From Chinchilla lanigera (taxonomy: Eukaryota; Chordata; Mammalia; Rodentia; Chinchillidae): a stretch of DNA of 64,000 nt. The DNA lies in assembly GCF_000276665.1 (NCBI RefSeq), contig NW_004955429.1:6166088-6230087 (forward strand), given 5' to 3'. The position numbers were made by a program, and so were the translations under genes. Under the pieces are notes generated by a model. The model was not told the DNA's origin. It made no database searches and worked only from the letters and a program-made list of their open reading frames with translations. Below, in pieces: positions 11,115 to 23,187 of the stretch. Each line of letters begins with the position of its first letter. The stretch's first letter is position 1.

Positions 11115-12764
11115 GTAACTAAGGCAAAAGTTAAACCTAGATTAGTCTGATGCCAATGGCTGCCCTTTAATAAGATACTATATTGCTTTCCTACATACAG
11201 TTAAATTGTCCAGGAAAATAAACCTATATTAGATAATTCAGAGGCTAGAATGAAAGAATATAGGATATCCCCATTTTGAGACACATTTTCCTGTGCTTCA
11301 GTGAAAGATTTTTGCTCTTTATTAATTCTTATATGTGACCATTTTAAACTGAAGTGCTTTTAGGTCCGGCTTCCTTCAGCACTTGATAGAATTGTTGGAC
11401 TGCTAGTTGACATAAAAATATAGAGATGGAGTTGATTCTTCATGACTTTGTGCATGTGACTCTTGTCACCACTGCCATTTGTTTGCTTCTTGGAGGAAGA
11501 ATTTTCTTGTTTTCATCAAAACAGTTACTTCCTTTAGTGGCAGGACTAGAAAGCCCTCAGAGTAGGAAGAGTTTACAGGAACTTTCTGCAGCTAAAGAAG
11601 AAAGAGACCAAAACATGGGCATTTTGGTAGCAAATGAAGAGATTCTTAAATGAATATGAAGGAAAACAGGGATAAGGAAAAATATTCAAGATGTAAGATG
11701 GAAAATAAGAGCCCTTAACTCCAAACAGAAAAGGTTGCGAGGAGAGATAGAATAATGCCCTACAGACCAAAGCGGAGCCAGGCCTGGGACTGACAACCAG
11801 GACAAAAGCAGGTTCTCAGTAGCTATGCTGCTTTCTTGACAATCTGAAGGTGATGTGTTGGCTTGACAGAGTATGAGGAGGTGTCAGAGAAGGAAATGTG
11901 ACAGAAAACCTGGCTGGCCACAAGAAGAGAGACCAAGAGAGTGTTCTTGGTTTGCTTGTTCCTCCAGCAACCAGGGATGCAGCTTCCCAGCCCAGCCTGG
12001 ACCAGCCAGCCCTATCACCTCACACAGGCACACGCATGCACTAAGGGACAGCTGGGCACAGCATGGCAGCCATGTCAGTCCCCAGATGATGGACCAGAAG
12101 CCAGTGGGAAGGTGTAATGCTCTCCTATTGGTGCTGTCTGTCACTTTTACATCCCAGGAGACCAATTAGAAGGATTAAAAGAGTAATGTTTAAGAATGAG
12201 GACATGAGAGGGACTCGTTTTTTATCCTACTAGAGTGAAACTAGAGAGTCTTTTAGGCCAGCTCTTTTTTAAGTGATCTCTTTCCTTTTAAAAAATAAAA
12301 AACAGTTGTTTAATGTCCCTGAAAGTTTCTTGAAACAAGTAGTTTGTCCCTTTTTTTGCTAAGCACAAGGCCAAAAATAGGAGTCATTTGGCTTCCTCTT
12401 CTGAGACAGATCTGGGTAAGTCTCGCCTGAGAAAATCCTCCTTGCACATTAACTACAGGAGCTGTCACAAAGGAATTCAGAGATCATGACAGGCATGTGT
12501 ACACAGAACATCCAAACGGGAAGCAAAGCTGGACCTGGTTTTCTTCAGCCTCAGACCACACTTCTGTTTCTCAGCTCCCTTAATAGCAAAGGGAAAAAAA
12601 CAAGTTCAGACCCCTGCTGCTACCACCTCCTAGATGCACCAGCAACCTGAGTCACTACAAGGAAGATGGTCAGGTATATGGTTTAATCTAACCTTACAGG
12701 CTTTCTGTCCCTGTAGAGCAAAAATACTCTGTCAAAAGGACATGTTAAGTATTATAACTAAACT
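11115..12764. other. Unique sequence, no gene supported
   Basis: About 1.6 kb with no repeat I recognise. Frames at 11426-11653, 11873-12169 and 11884-12165 overlap on opposite strands and have no family features. A splice-donor-like 'gggtaagtc' near 12413 is not accompanied by a credible exon. Confidence 0.5.
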
Positions 12765-12834
12765 TGGGCTAGGGACGTAGCTCAGTGGTAGAGCATTTGC
12801 CTAGCATGTGCAAGGCCTTCCATTTGATCTGCAG
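12765..12834 (+). mobile_element. Older-type ID SINE
   Basis: 'tagctcagtggtagagcatt' and 'tgcctagcatgtgcaaggcc' follow the general rodent ID consensus rather than the 'gcctggcaagcgcaag' subtype common elsewhere here. The usual A tail is absent; a trinucleotide repeat follows directly. Confidence 0.85.
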
Positions 12835-12843
12835 CACTGCTGT

Positions 12844-12912
<69 letters not shown>

Positions 12913-12953
12913 CGATGGTGATGCTGACGCTGATGCTGCTGCTGATGATGGTG
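12835..12953. repeat. Compound CTG/GAT trinucleotide microsatellite
   Basis: A CTG-rich block, then about ten GAT units, then mixed GAT/CTG units. It sits exactly where the tail of the preceding ID should be. Not in a coding frame of any gene. Confidence 0.95.
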
Positions 12954-13140
12954 AAAGATAGCTAACCTTTCCTGTGCTAAGCTTTTAACGTGTTATGCCA
13001 TTTAACCTTCATAGCAACCCCATGAAGGAAAACTATGGTGATCCCCATATTACAGGTGGCCAGGCTGAGGCTCAGAAATGTTGAAAGCTGTGGTTACACA
13101 GTAAACCAAGATTAAACCCAAGCAACAGGAATAGGCCCAC
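12954..13140 (-). mobile_element. MIR SINE
   Basis: Reverse MIR: 'ccatttaaccttcatagcaa', 'tccccatattacaggtggcc', 'gaggctcagaaatgttgaa', 'ttacacagtaaac'. Confidence 0.85.
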
Positions 13141-14699
13141 AGTCTTGGCCACCTTGCTCTGAATTTAGAAGTCAGCGATAGAGACAGAACAGGAGCCCAC
13201 AGTATACAACACAAGTTTATGCCAAATAATGGGAATGAAGCACTAATTGTAAGGAAAAGGATGACTTCAGCACAGCTGAGGCCAGAGAGGAGGAGGCAGG
13301 AGCAAGAGAGGACTGGCTCCTCCTAGAGCAGAAAGGAAGTCATTTTTCACCAACACATTAAGTTGTCATCTACTTTGAAGCCAGCTGTCGGAGCAAGCGT
13401 GTGATTCCTGAAGATGTGTGTAAAGAGCCCTGGTCTCTTGGTTGCAAACTCTAACCCTTACCTTCACGTTCTCTGGAGGACAGGTTCTTCCATTTCAATT
13501 CACCTTCCACCAAGCCACCAGCTGCGTGGGTTACCCATGTCTAGTGAAGGAGACCCCAGAAGAAATTTGACTGCTCAGGGGCCCTAATCGGGAACAGGAA
13601 GAAGGAAAATCTTTTCTCCACCACCACTTAAAGTCATCACGCCTCCTCTGCAGTTTTTGGCAGACCTTTCAGGAAATACTAAGACTAAAAATTCAGAGGT
13701 CTCAGTAACATTTGGGCCTAATTTAAAACATCCAGCACACTATGAATTCAACATAGAATTACTTAAACATTGGTTCTACTTATTTTAGCAAGACAGCAGC
13801 TGCCTAGAATCAGAATTGAGAACAAATAAATAAGAGTGAAACAAGGATGGATTTTCACAGGACCTAAAATTAAAACATCTTATGTGATGGATATATTTCA
13901 ATAGTCACAGAGCATCTCACCCCGAACCAATAGTGACTTCAAAGGAGAATCAAAAGGTGTTACAGCTTCCTTGGCTTCCCACATAGCAGATAAGACTTAA
14001 CTCCTGTGCTGATGCTCAATACAAAAAAGGCCTGGCCACTTAACACAAGCTGTGAAGGTCTGGGAAAATCCGAGCTTCCTCCTAGGTGCGTATTTAGCCT
14101 GTCTCTGCAGGACAGATTTGGAACAAAAGAAAAGGAAGTGGAAAGAACAACTTCATCTTCAGAAGTAAGGACCAACTTTGTACAACCAGAATGGGAATTT
14201 GAGGGGTCTTCTACGGGACAAGATCTATCTCCTTTTGCTACGGGGGAGTTCTTGTTTACCTTCATGCAAATATACTAAGATGTCAGAGCTGAAGACATTT
14301 TAGAAATAGGAATTCTCTTGTGCTTAAAACATGCCCATGCAAATTGTACACTTCTCTTTCATCCTGCCATTGATTATACTCTTTGCAAGCCACTAAGCTG
14401 TGACAAAATGGGTACTTTCCTGAAACAACATGTAAGCATTTCATAAACGAGCTCCGAATATTCATGAACTATTTTCAGACACAGTATTTATGAAACTATT
14501 AAAAACTCATTACTCTTGCCATCTCTTTTATAAGTTGGAAAGTAAGCACAGGTTATTTATATCATTGCCCTAGAGACACTAGTAATTTTGGTCTGGAAGA
14601 TATTTGCATTTAAGATACATCATGCAACTGGCATCATTTTTTTTTAAACTTATATTTGTGCATTCATCTATTGGTAGCAATTCTATTAGCTCTGTTAAA
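13141..14699. other. Unique sequence, nothing recognised
   Basis: No recognisable repeat or exon. Overlapping opposite-strand frames at 13960-14265 and 14006-14278 are chance. Confidence 0.5.
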
Positions 14700-14915
14700 G
14701 GGTTGTGTAGAGGAAACAGAAATAGATCATCCCTTTATTTCAAAACATAAAGAACAAAATAAAAGATAATAAGAAATAAGGAGGTAGATAGGAAGGGGAG
14801 GGAAAAGGGATGAAATAAGAATTGAGATCTGTTATGTACGTGAATCAGCTCCCCACAAGGAATGTAATCATTATGTAACACAAATATGCACTAAAAAAAT
14901 AAGAAAAATACAGTT
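14700..14915 (+). mobile_element. LINE-1 3' UTR fragment
   Basis: A purine tract ('aggaaggggagggaaaaggg') followed by 'ggaatgtaatcattatgtaa' and an A-rich end resembles the 3' UTR of the L1 at 8680-10575, which has 'tgatgaatgttatcacta' at the matching place. Confidence 0.65.
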
Positions 14916-17110
14916 GAAAATTTTTATGCTTTGAAGTGAGAGTGAGACAGTCTCTGAAGAAGGCTGAGTAGACATTCACTGTTTGTCCACTAAACAAGAC
15001 CAGGAAGAAAACAGGACCTCAGAACAAAAATTATCCTGAATCTTCTTCTTCTATAAAAAGTCTGAGACTTCCCCCTTTTGAATGGAATAAATGGAGAACA
15101 TGTTAGAACTGACATGCAGGTGTCAGAGAGAGAAACAACCAGTGCATCCAATGCCTCGTGCTGAAAGAGTGTGTCCTTGTGAAAGCAACATCACTCTTTA
15201 CTTTGCACAAAACATTGATACTCTCATATGGGGGGGGGGAGCTGTCCATTTAAGAGGGTTGAATAAAACAAGTTTCTTTCTGCATAGAACTACCACCGAT
15301 TCCATCATTTTTCAGAGGCCATTGCCTAAAAGCACGTTTTGGATGTGAAGGTCTTTAGGATGAGCATATAGCTATCTTCACATCAGGTCATGGTGAATTA
15401 GATCATTTGCAGAATTGGTCAGCCCCCTCAAGTTTTGGAAGTCTAAGTTCCCATTCCCGATGCATTAGTTATTTCATTAAATTCTTGATCTTCAGAACCA
15501 GCTTCCTGGATCATGGGCAGAACCTCTCACCTTGGACTTCAGGCTTAGTCATCTGTTATTATTTTGATTTGCTAAGTAGGTCATAATTCAGAATAACAAT
15601 ACAAGTCATTGTACAAATGACCCAAGGCCCTTTCTTTTGCCTTCTTGTCACATCCAACTTGTGACTATATCCTCTCAGTGTCACTTCCTAAGTGCACATG
15701 GAAGCTGCCATCTGGACTCTGTCCTCACCAGTGCCGCCCCTTGAGTTCTAATGAGCCCTCCTCTGGATAACTGCTGGAGGGTTATCCAGCTGTGCTTCTC
15801 CAGGTGTGATCCTCCAGGTGTGCTCCCATCCCACCCCTTCTCCCCAGAAGATCCAACAGAATCGCTGGCGCAGATCTTGCACCTGGATAGACTGTGGAAC
15901 TTTCTTTGTCTCCCCATGGCATTAGGAATGAGGTTAACGCAGTTTGCTCTGCACCAAAGACCTTTCCCAAGTCAGCACCTCTCCGGTCTCTTCCAATGGC
16001 TGCATGTCCCTGCTTCATGGCCGTTCCAAACGGAGCATCTTGTGTACCAGCCGCCTGCCCCCAATCTCTGTTCCCCCTGGGGCACTCATCCTTTCAAACA
16101 TGCTGCTCATTGTGCCTTGGGGTGCCTCTCCTCTTCTCCCAGTCAGCCCACTTCCTCAAGGATGCCGGCCAGGCCTCCCTGGGCATGCAATCCCCATAGC
16201 ACATATACCCTGCAAGAAAGCTGACAACTGGTCAGACACAGAGTATGTAGAAATCTGAAAAAAAGCAAACATGCCACCTTCAACATCTAATCTAAAAATT
16301 ATGTTATTGTTTAGTCCAGGAAAAGAATAAAATAAGGTTTTCAAAGAATACAAAATTTAATTGGAGTTTTAGATTACTTTTTGCACAAACAAAAAACTCC
16401 CATAATGTCTTTCCAGCAGGTCCACTCTCCCGGCTCTAAACTCCTAGCGACCACAAGATAAAATTGTGTGAGAATTTTTTTACCCTGTCCTCAATCAAAC
16501 CCTGGGTTTTCCACATACAACTAGGCCAGAACCATAGCTTTCTATGGCCCAAATGAATTTCAAATAGGCAGACCATTCCCCTTGGATATATAAGCAATTG
16601 ACCTCCCAGCAATCAATCAGATTAAAGGGCACAAGAAGAGAAAGCCGGAAGGCAGGAGGTATTTTGAGGAAATATGTATTTGACAAGCACAGGGAAGTCA
16701 AGCACATACCCTGGCATTTTCGTCTCTAACCCTCTGAAGGGGCAGATGGCAGTTCCTCCTCTGACCTCACCCGGTCTCTCAATTTAGACCAGAACAATGA
16801 GGAGATGGAAAGATCAAACAAATGGATCTTTGTGGAACAACAAAGAGATACAGTGGAGTCCGGGTGGGAGGAGGGGGAGAGACAGCAAGGTGACAGACAA
16901 GAGAGGCCAATGTGGCAGCTCACAGGTGTTGGAAGAGGGCCACAGGGCCTCCTCATCCCTCTATTCAGTCCCTAGCAGTGAGCTGCTGTTTGAACAGCAG
17001 AATCTTCCACTGGCACTGCTGATTGTGGTGGTGATACTCTGAGAAGGACAAAATGGATGGGTCAGATAAGGAAGTTCTTGTTCTTCATTTCTCTTTTAAA
17101 ACTTAGGGGA
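14916..17110. other. Repeat-poor unique sequence, locally GC-richer
   Basis: The 15650-16230 part is noticeably more GC-rich than its surroundings and holds the longest open frame of the window (15751-16224, 157 codons, plus) along with three overlapping frames. None shows a domain, signal peptide or splice context. A G10 run lies at about 15230-15239. Possible old repeat remnants could not be named. Confidence 0.45.
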
Positions 17111-17225
17111 GATCTGGGCATGGTGTCACATGTCTTTCGTTCCAGCTACTTGGGAGGCTTTGGCAGGAGGATCTCTTGAGCCCAGGAGTCTGAAATAAGC
17201 TGGGCAGTGTAGTGAGAGCTCATTT
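17111..17225 (+). mobile_element. Old 7SL-derived monomer (proto-B1/FLAM-like)
   Basis: 'gatctgggcatggtgtcaca', 'gctacttgggaggctttggc' and 'tcttgagcccaggagtctga' match a 7SL monomer. The 'cttgagcccaggagt' form is closer to the ancestral Alu/proto-B1 type than to the B1 copies elsewhere in the window. Confidence 0.7.
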
Positions 17226-17384
17226 TTAAAAATGAGAGAGACACGCAAGTGAAAAAATACCCCCTACACGTGGAAAAGAGACCTCACAAAATTAGAGGCT
17301 GAAGCTTAGCCAACTGCGAATGAATACACAGCTTACTCTGAAGCTCATATCATAAGAAGTCACATCCAGGCTGAAAAAGAGCTC

Positions 17385-17570
17385 AGTCTGGAGCCGGAGG
17401 TCCAGTGCTGACTGACCCTGCAGTCCTGGGCCAGTTTCCAATCCTCCCTTCACCTCCATTTCCTCGTCTTTAAATGAAGGTGAAATCACACCCTCTTCCC
17501 AGAGTCATTTTGAGAATGAATTAAGATAAATAGAAAGCATGCAAAAGCAAACAATTTTAGCTATTATTAT
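17385..17570 (+). mobile_element. MIR SINE
   Basis: Forward MIR: 'gtcctgggccagtttccaat', 'cacctccatttcctcgtctt', 'tcattttgagaatgaattaa' and 'gatagaaagcat'-type end. Confidence 0.75.
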
Positions 17571-17776
17571 GTTAATTCTTTTGTGCTTTGGCTTATTAAT
17601 CTATAAAATTGAATTGGTTTTTCCCAACTATATAGTCCTTAGAAAAAATTAGGATATGGTGGGAAAGCATAGAAAATATGAGCATAATGTCAACTTAGGA
17701 GACATATTTAAAGAGTTCATAGGAACCATAGCACCTACACAATAAGAAAGAAATAAACATGTCCACATTTAATGAT

Positions 17777-18022
17777 GGGGGCACTGCTGGAGATCAAACT
17801 CAAAGCCTCGTTCTTATGACAACTGCTGTATGACTAAGCTGTATCCCCAGCATTTTTTTTTCTTTTCTTTCTTTCTTTCTTTCTTTGTTTCTTTCTCTTT
17901 CTTTCTTTCTTTCTTTCTTTTTTGACACAAAGTCTTACAAAGTTGCCCAGGCTGGCCCCAAATTTGCAATCCTCCGGTCTCATCCTCTGGTGTAGCTGGG
18001 ATTACAGGCATGCACCACCACA
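17777..18022 (-). mobile_element. B4-like composite SINE with expanded CTTT core
   Basis: Reverse ID half ('gactaagctgtatccccagc') and reverse B1 half ('gttgcccaggctggccccaa', 'tgggattacaggcatgcacc') are separated by a long CTTT repeat that evidently grew from the A-rich linker. Confidence 0.82.
17866..17922. repeat. (CTTT)n microsatellite
   Basis: About thirteen CTTT units with a few substitutions, inside the composite SINE. Confidence 0.95.
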
Positions 18023-18239
18023 TCCTCCACTAAAATGGCTAATCACACTGCTTTCAGATAAATTTATCTAGAAAGATCATCAGTTCTGACACGTGAGCAC
18101 CCTGAGAGAAGACAACCATGATCTAAGGAGATAAAAGTGGAGCTTCCCACTGAACTTCTGAATTCCTATCAAAACCAAGTCCAGAACAGAGACTGACTTT
18201 ATTCATGTTCTTTTCATCATACTATCTGAAAATGTAGAA

Positions 18240-18420
18240 GTTAATCATTAGCAAGGATTTGTTAAGCACTAAGAAATGTGTTAGATATACCACACGCCCA
18301 TCAATAGGAACCTCAGCAGTAGACTGAGAAGACTAAGGTATAGAAATATTAAGTGGTCAGGTCTGTCTGAATCCAGACTCTCCTGTCCTACCCACCATAT
18401 CATACTGCTGCTTCTGATCT
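18240..18420 (-). mobile_element. MIR SINE
   Basis: Reverse MIR remnant: 'gcaaggatttgttaagcact' at the tail end and 'aatattaagtggtcaggtct' plus 'gaatccagactctcc' at the tRNA end, with drift between. Confidence 0.6.
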
Positions 18421-19139
18421 TAGGTACATCAAATGATGTTATTTTTCACTACATGCCTGTAACATCTGACATTACTAATTTTGAAATATTTTTCCGGTTG
18501 TCAAATCGAAACATTCGAAAAAAAATGTTTCCAGATTTATACAATATCATTTCCTGAGAAAGCCTGTCATTAAAATCTGACATTTTCCTACTTTGAGGCA
18601 TTGACATGCCCTTCTGAAAAATAAAATGTATAGGTAGATGGTATATTGTTCTTTTTTTTAACAGCAAACAAAATAAAAACTCGTTTAATGGATCTTACCA
18701 ATGTCTAGGGGATTAACTAGGAGATTCTGACATCTAAGAACATTGTCTCAGACACAGCAGAATCTCCACTAGCTGTTGAGACCAAGGGCTTCACTCACTA
18801 CTGTATCATCACTCTATTTCCTGGCATCACAGGAATTTCCTCTGCCATCTTGTTAAACCATTATCTGATTTAAACCAACAAAATGAAAAGAAAAAGATAT
18901 TTCTGAAGCCATTTGGGAACTGATTATGGCCTCACTCTTATATGCTACCAAGGAACTCTTTTTAACTTATTAAGAATAATAATGTCACAGTTGTTTTAAA
19001 AATAAATCCATATTGTTTTAGACATAGGTACTAACATGAGTAGGGATTAAATGATATGTCAGGCATTTGCTTAAAAATGCTTCCCAAACTTTGAAAAACA
19101 GAAGAAAGCAGAGAGGTGAAGCAAACATATCAGTCTTAA
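18421..19139. other. Unclassified AT-rich sequence
   Basis: No recognisable gene or repeat. Confidence 0.5.
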
Positions 19140-22100
19140 TTTTTTAATCTGAGATTTATTTCACTTATCATTATGGTCTCAAGGTGTATCTATTTTCTTA
19201 CACAAGACTCTAACATCCTTCTTTATGGCTAAGTAGTACTCCATTATCTATATCCAGATCTATCTAAATATATATCACATTTTTTATCCATTCATCTATT
19301 GATAGATCATTTTCAAGCTTTAGCTACTGTGAGTTATGCTACTGTAAATATGGGCATGCAAGGATCACTAAAATATATCTTTAGTTCTTTTGGGAATATA
19401 GCCAAAATATAACTAAATTGAACAGAATTTCTATTTTTAATATTTTGAGGCATCTCCATATGGATTTCCATTGTAATTGTCAATTGCATTTTTCTCAACA
19501 ATGTAGAATGGTTCCTTTTACCCCACAGCCTCACCAGCATTTGTTATTTAATTATTTGAGGATGGCCTTTCTTTCTGAAGTAAGATGGAATCTCAGTGTT
19601 ATTTTAATTTGCATTTTGGTAATGGGTAAAGATGCTGAAGATTTTTTTTCCTGCACTTATTGGCTATTTGTACTTCTTCTTTTGGGAAATGTCTATTCAT
19701 TTTAATTCTTTGTTTTTTAATAGGGTCTTCTATTGGGGAGGTAATTATTTGAATTCTTTATATATTCTGTTTGTGAGTGCCATATCCAAGGAGTAGCTGG
19801 GAAAATTTTTTTCCCATTCTGTAGATTGTCTCTTCACTCAGTTGGTTGTGTCCTTTGCTGCTCAAAAGTTTTTGATTTGATACAGTCCTATTTCTTGATT
19901 CATGATGTTATTTCTTGTGCAATTCAGGCTCTGTTCAGAAAGTCCTTGTTTACCCCTATGTCATCAAGAGTTCTGCCTATTTTACCTTCTGGCAGATTAA
20001 CGAGGGGATCCAGACATCTAAGGGCATTATTTCATACTTTGCATAATCTCTGCTAGGTGTGTTTCTATTTTAATGCCTTTGATCCATTTTTATTTTATTT
20101 TGGTGCACAATGAGAGTTATAGGACTAGATTTATTCTTCTACATGTAGATATTTTCCCAGCACTATTTGTTAGAGAAGTTGTCTTTCTCCTAGCATCTAT
20201 TTTTGACCCTTTTGTCAAAGAATTCCTATCGAATTCAGATGCCTGATGAGTCTGGGGTAGATTCTGCATCTTCTATTCTGTTCCGTTATCTGTATGTCTG
20301 CGTTCATGCTGGTACTATGCTATTTTCATCACTGTAGCTTTATAATATAACTTGAATTCTGGGATTATGATGCCTTCTTCTTTGCTCTTGTTGCCCAGGA
20401 TTACTTTTGTGATTCTGGGTCTCTTCTGGTTCCATATAAATTTTAAAAATTTTTATCTCAGGTTCTTTGAAGAATGCTGTTTGTACTTTGATTGGGGTTA
20501 CATTAAATCTATCTGTCAGTTTTGGTAATAGGCTATTAAGGCAATATTGCTTCTGCCTACCTGAGAGCAAGGATGTCTTCCTGTTTTCTGATTTTTTATT
20601 ACTATATCTTTTTTGTTGTTTGCACTTGGCCTTCAGAGTTTTAAATATCTTCTTGGTTTAAATTTGGTAATTCTTACATGTCTAGGAATTCCTCCATTTC
20701 TTCTAAGTTAGGTCTCCAGTTTACTGGGTTACATTTTTGAAGTAGTTTCTTGTCATCTTCTGGATTTCAATAGTGTCAGTTGTGATTTTGCCTTTTTCAT
20801 TTCTAATTGCATTGATATGAGTTTTTTCTTCTTTTGGTAAGTTTGGCTAAGAATTGATCAATCTTGTTTATTCTTTCAAAGAACCAATTCTTTAGTTCAT
20901 TGATCTTTTGTATTTTCTTTTTTTTTAGTCTCAATTTCATTGATTTCTACTCTGATTTTTATTTTCGCTTTCCTCCTATTAATTTCAGATTTGGGTTGTT
21001 CTAGGACATTGAGATGCACATTTATGTAAAAATGCTCTGTTTTGTTTTGTTTAATGTGGGCATTCACAGCTATAAACTTCCATCTTAAAACTGTTTTCAT
21101 GTTGTCCCATAGGTTTTGGCATGTTGTGCTTTGATTTTCATTTCATTTTAGAGACTTACTGTACTTTTACTGTTTCCTTGATTTCTTCTGTAATCCACTG
21201 ATTATTCAATAATGTATTATTTAATTTCCATGTGTTTGTGTAGTCTCTGTGTTTTCTTTCATACTGATTTCTAGCTTCAGCCCACTATGATCCAACAGTA
21301 TGCCAGGGGTTATTTCAATTCTTTTGTGTTTATTAGAGCACGCTTTATGGCCTTAGATAGGTTTGATTTGGAAAAAGTTCTGTACGCTGCTAAGAAGAAT
21401 ACGTATTCTGTTATTGTTGGATAAAACACTCTGTAGATATCTTTTAAATCCATTTGTTCAGTGGTGTGGTTTACCTCTGACAATTCTTTGTTAATATTTT
21501 AGCTGGTTGATCTGTCTAATTGTGAGAGTTAGATGTTGAAGTCCCCCATTATGATTGTATTGGTGTCTATCCTTTTACATAGATATTTATTATTGTTATC
21601 TCTTTCTGTTAAATTGTTCCCTTTACCAATATAGAGTGACCATCTTTGTCTCTTCTGACCAGTTTTGGCTTGAAGTTTGCTGTGTCTGAAAACAGAATAG
21701 CTATTCTGTTTCTTTCAGGCTCCAGTTACATGGAGTATCATTTTCATCCTTCCACTTTTAATCTATGAGCTTTCTTTTGGATGAGGTGTATCTCCTGTAG
21801 GCAACATATGATTGCATATTTGTTTTTTGATCCAATCTTCCAGTGTCTTTTAATTGGGGAGTTAAGACCACTGTCATTGAAAGTTACTATTGTAAGGTAT
21901 TTAGTGAATCCTATCATTGTATTATTCTTCCAGTGCTGATTCTTTTGTGTGTTTTCCTTTTGTTTAACTACTCTCCAGTGAGATGTATCTTTTCCTTTGA
22001 GTTTTTTGGTACTGGGCAGTCTCCCTGCCTAAGATTCTCTTAAGTATTTTCTGCAAGCCTGGTTTAGTGGTCATGTATTTCTTTAGGATTTCTTTGTCAT

Positions 22101-22191
22101 GGAAATTCTTTACTCCATCCATTTTGAAGGTTGTTTTTGCAAGACATAGAAGTTTGGGTTGACAATTCTGTTCTTTTAGGACTTAAAAATC

Positions 22192-22289
22192 TTTTTTTTT
22201 TTTGGTTTTTCTCCGGTACCGGGAACCGAACTCACGACCTTGCGCTTGCCAGGCAGGCGCTTTTGCCGCTGAGCTAAATCCCCAGCCCC
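22192..22289 (-). mobile_element. ID SINE inserted in L1
   Basis: Near-consensus ID in reverse, with T tail first ('tttggtttttctccggtacc') and 'tgagctaaatccccagcccc' last. Perfect 14-bp duplications 'aggacttaaaaatc' at 22178-22191 and 22290-22303. Confidence 0.96.
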
Positions 22290-22912
22290 AGGACTTAAAA
22301 ATCTTCATTCTAAGCTCTCCTGGCTTTTAAGGGTTGTGCTGAGAAATCCACTGTAATTCACATAGGCTTGCTTTTATACATAACATGTTGTTTCCTCTAA
22401 CATCTTTAGCATCCTCTCTCCTTCTGTTGAATTTCTTGAATTTTGATTAGGATGTATCATGGAGAGGTTCTTTCCTGGTCATGGCTAGTTGAGTTTCTAA
22501 ATGCCTTTGTACTTGAATTTTGAATTTGCTCCATAGATTTGAAATGTTTTCTGCTATAATTTCAGTCAATAAATTTTTTATACCCTTTGAGTCATCTTCT
22601 AACTTTTCCTATATTCCTATAATTTTGACGTTTTTAGGCCCTCTAGCTGCTGTTGGAATCAGCTTGCACATCATCCTGCTGTTTTTAGCATATCATTGAG
22701 TTTGATCTACTGCATCCTCTTTTTCTTCAGTTTTGGACACTCTGCCCTCCTATTGACCAAGTATGCTGCCCATGCTTTCTATTGAATTTTTCATGTCTTG
22801 TATTTCTGCTTTTTTTATTTTCTAAATTTCTAATTCTTTACCAAACTGGTCACTCATCTCTGCTTAACTTGATCAGTGTATTGTTTGTTTCTTATTTAAG
22901 CTTATAAATTTT

Positions 22913-23017
22913 GGGGCCAGAGATATAGCTCAGTGGCACAAGCACCTGCCTGGCAAGAACAAGGTCCTGAGTTCAATTCCTAGTACCAAAAAAAAAAAAA
23001 ATTATATATATATATAT
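22913..23017 (+). mobile_element. ID SINE with AT-repeat tail
   Basis: 'ggggccagagatatagctca' start and 'gagttcaattcctagtacca' end, then an A-run passing into (TA)n to about 23017, directly before the next SINE. Confidence 0.88.
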
Positions 23018-23020
23018 TTT

Positions 23021-23187
23021 TTGTCTTGTTTTGTTTTGTTTTGTTTTGGGGGGACAGGATTTCACTATGTAGTTCAGGCTAGTTTTGAACTCACTATGTA
23101 CCCCAAGCTGGCCTCAAACTCCTGGTGATCCTCCTGCCTCAGCCTCCTGAGTGCTGGGATTACAGGTATGCACCACCACACCCATCT
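23021..23187 (-). mobile_element. B1 SINE
   Basis: Reverse B1: TTTTG-rich tail, 'acaggatttcactatgtagt', duplicated 'caggctagttttgaactcac' / 'aagctggcctcaaactcctg', 'gagtgctgggattacaggta'. Confidence 0.93.

Noticed and set aside
12405..12425. Splice-donor-like 'gggtaagtc'
   Set aside because: No matching acceptor, open frame or conserved exon upstream; such motifs occur by chance.
12835..12953. CTG array as a polyglutamine or polyleucine coding repeat
   Set aside because: It is the tail of a SINE and lies in no supported exon.
15751..16224. 157-codon open frame on the plus strand
   Set aside because: Longest frame in the window, but it overlaps three others, has a proline/cysteine-rich composition from GC-rich DNA, and shows no domain, signal or splice context.
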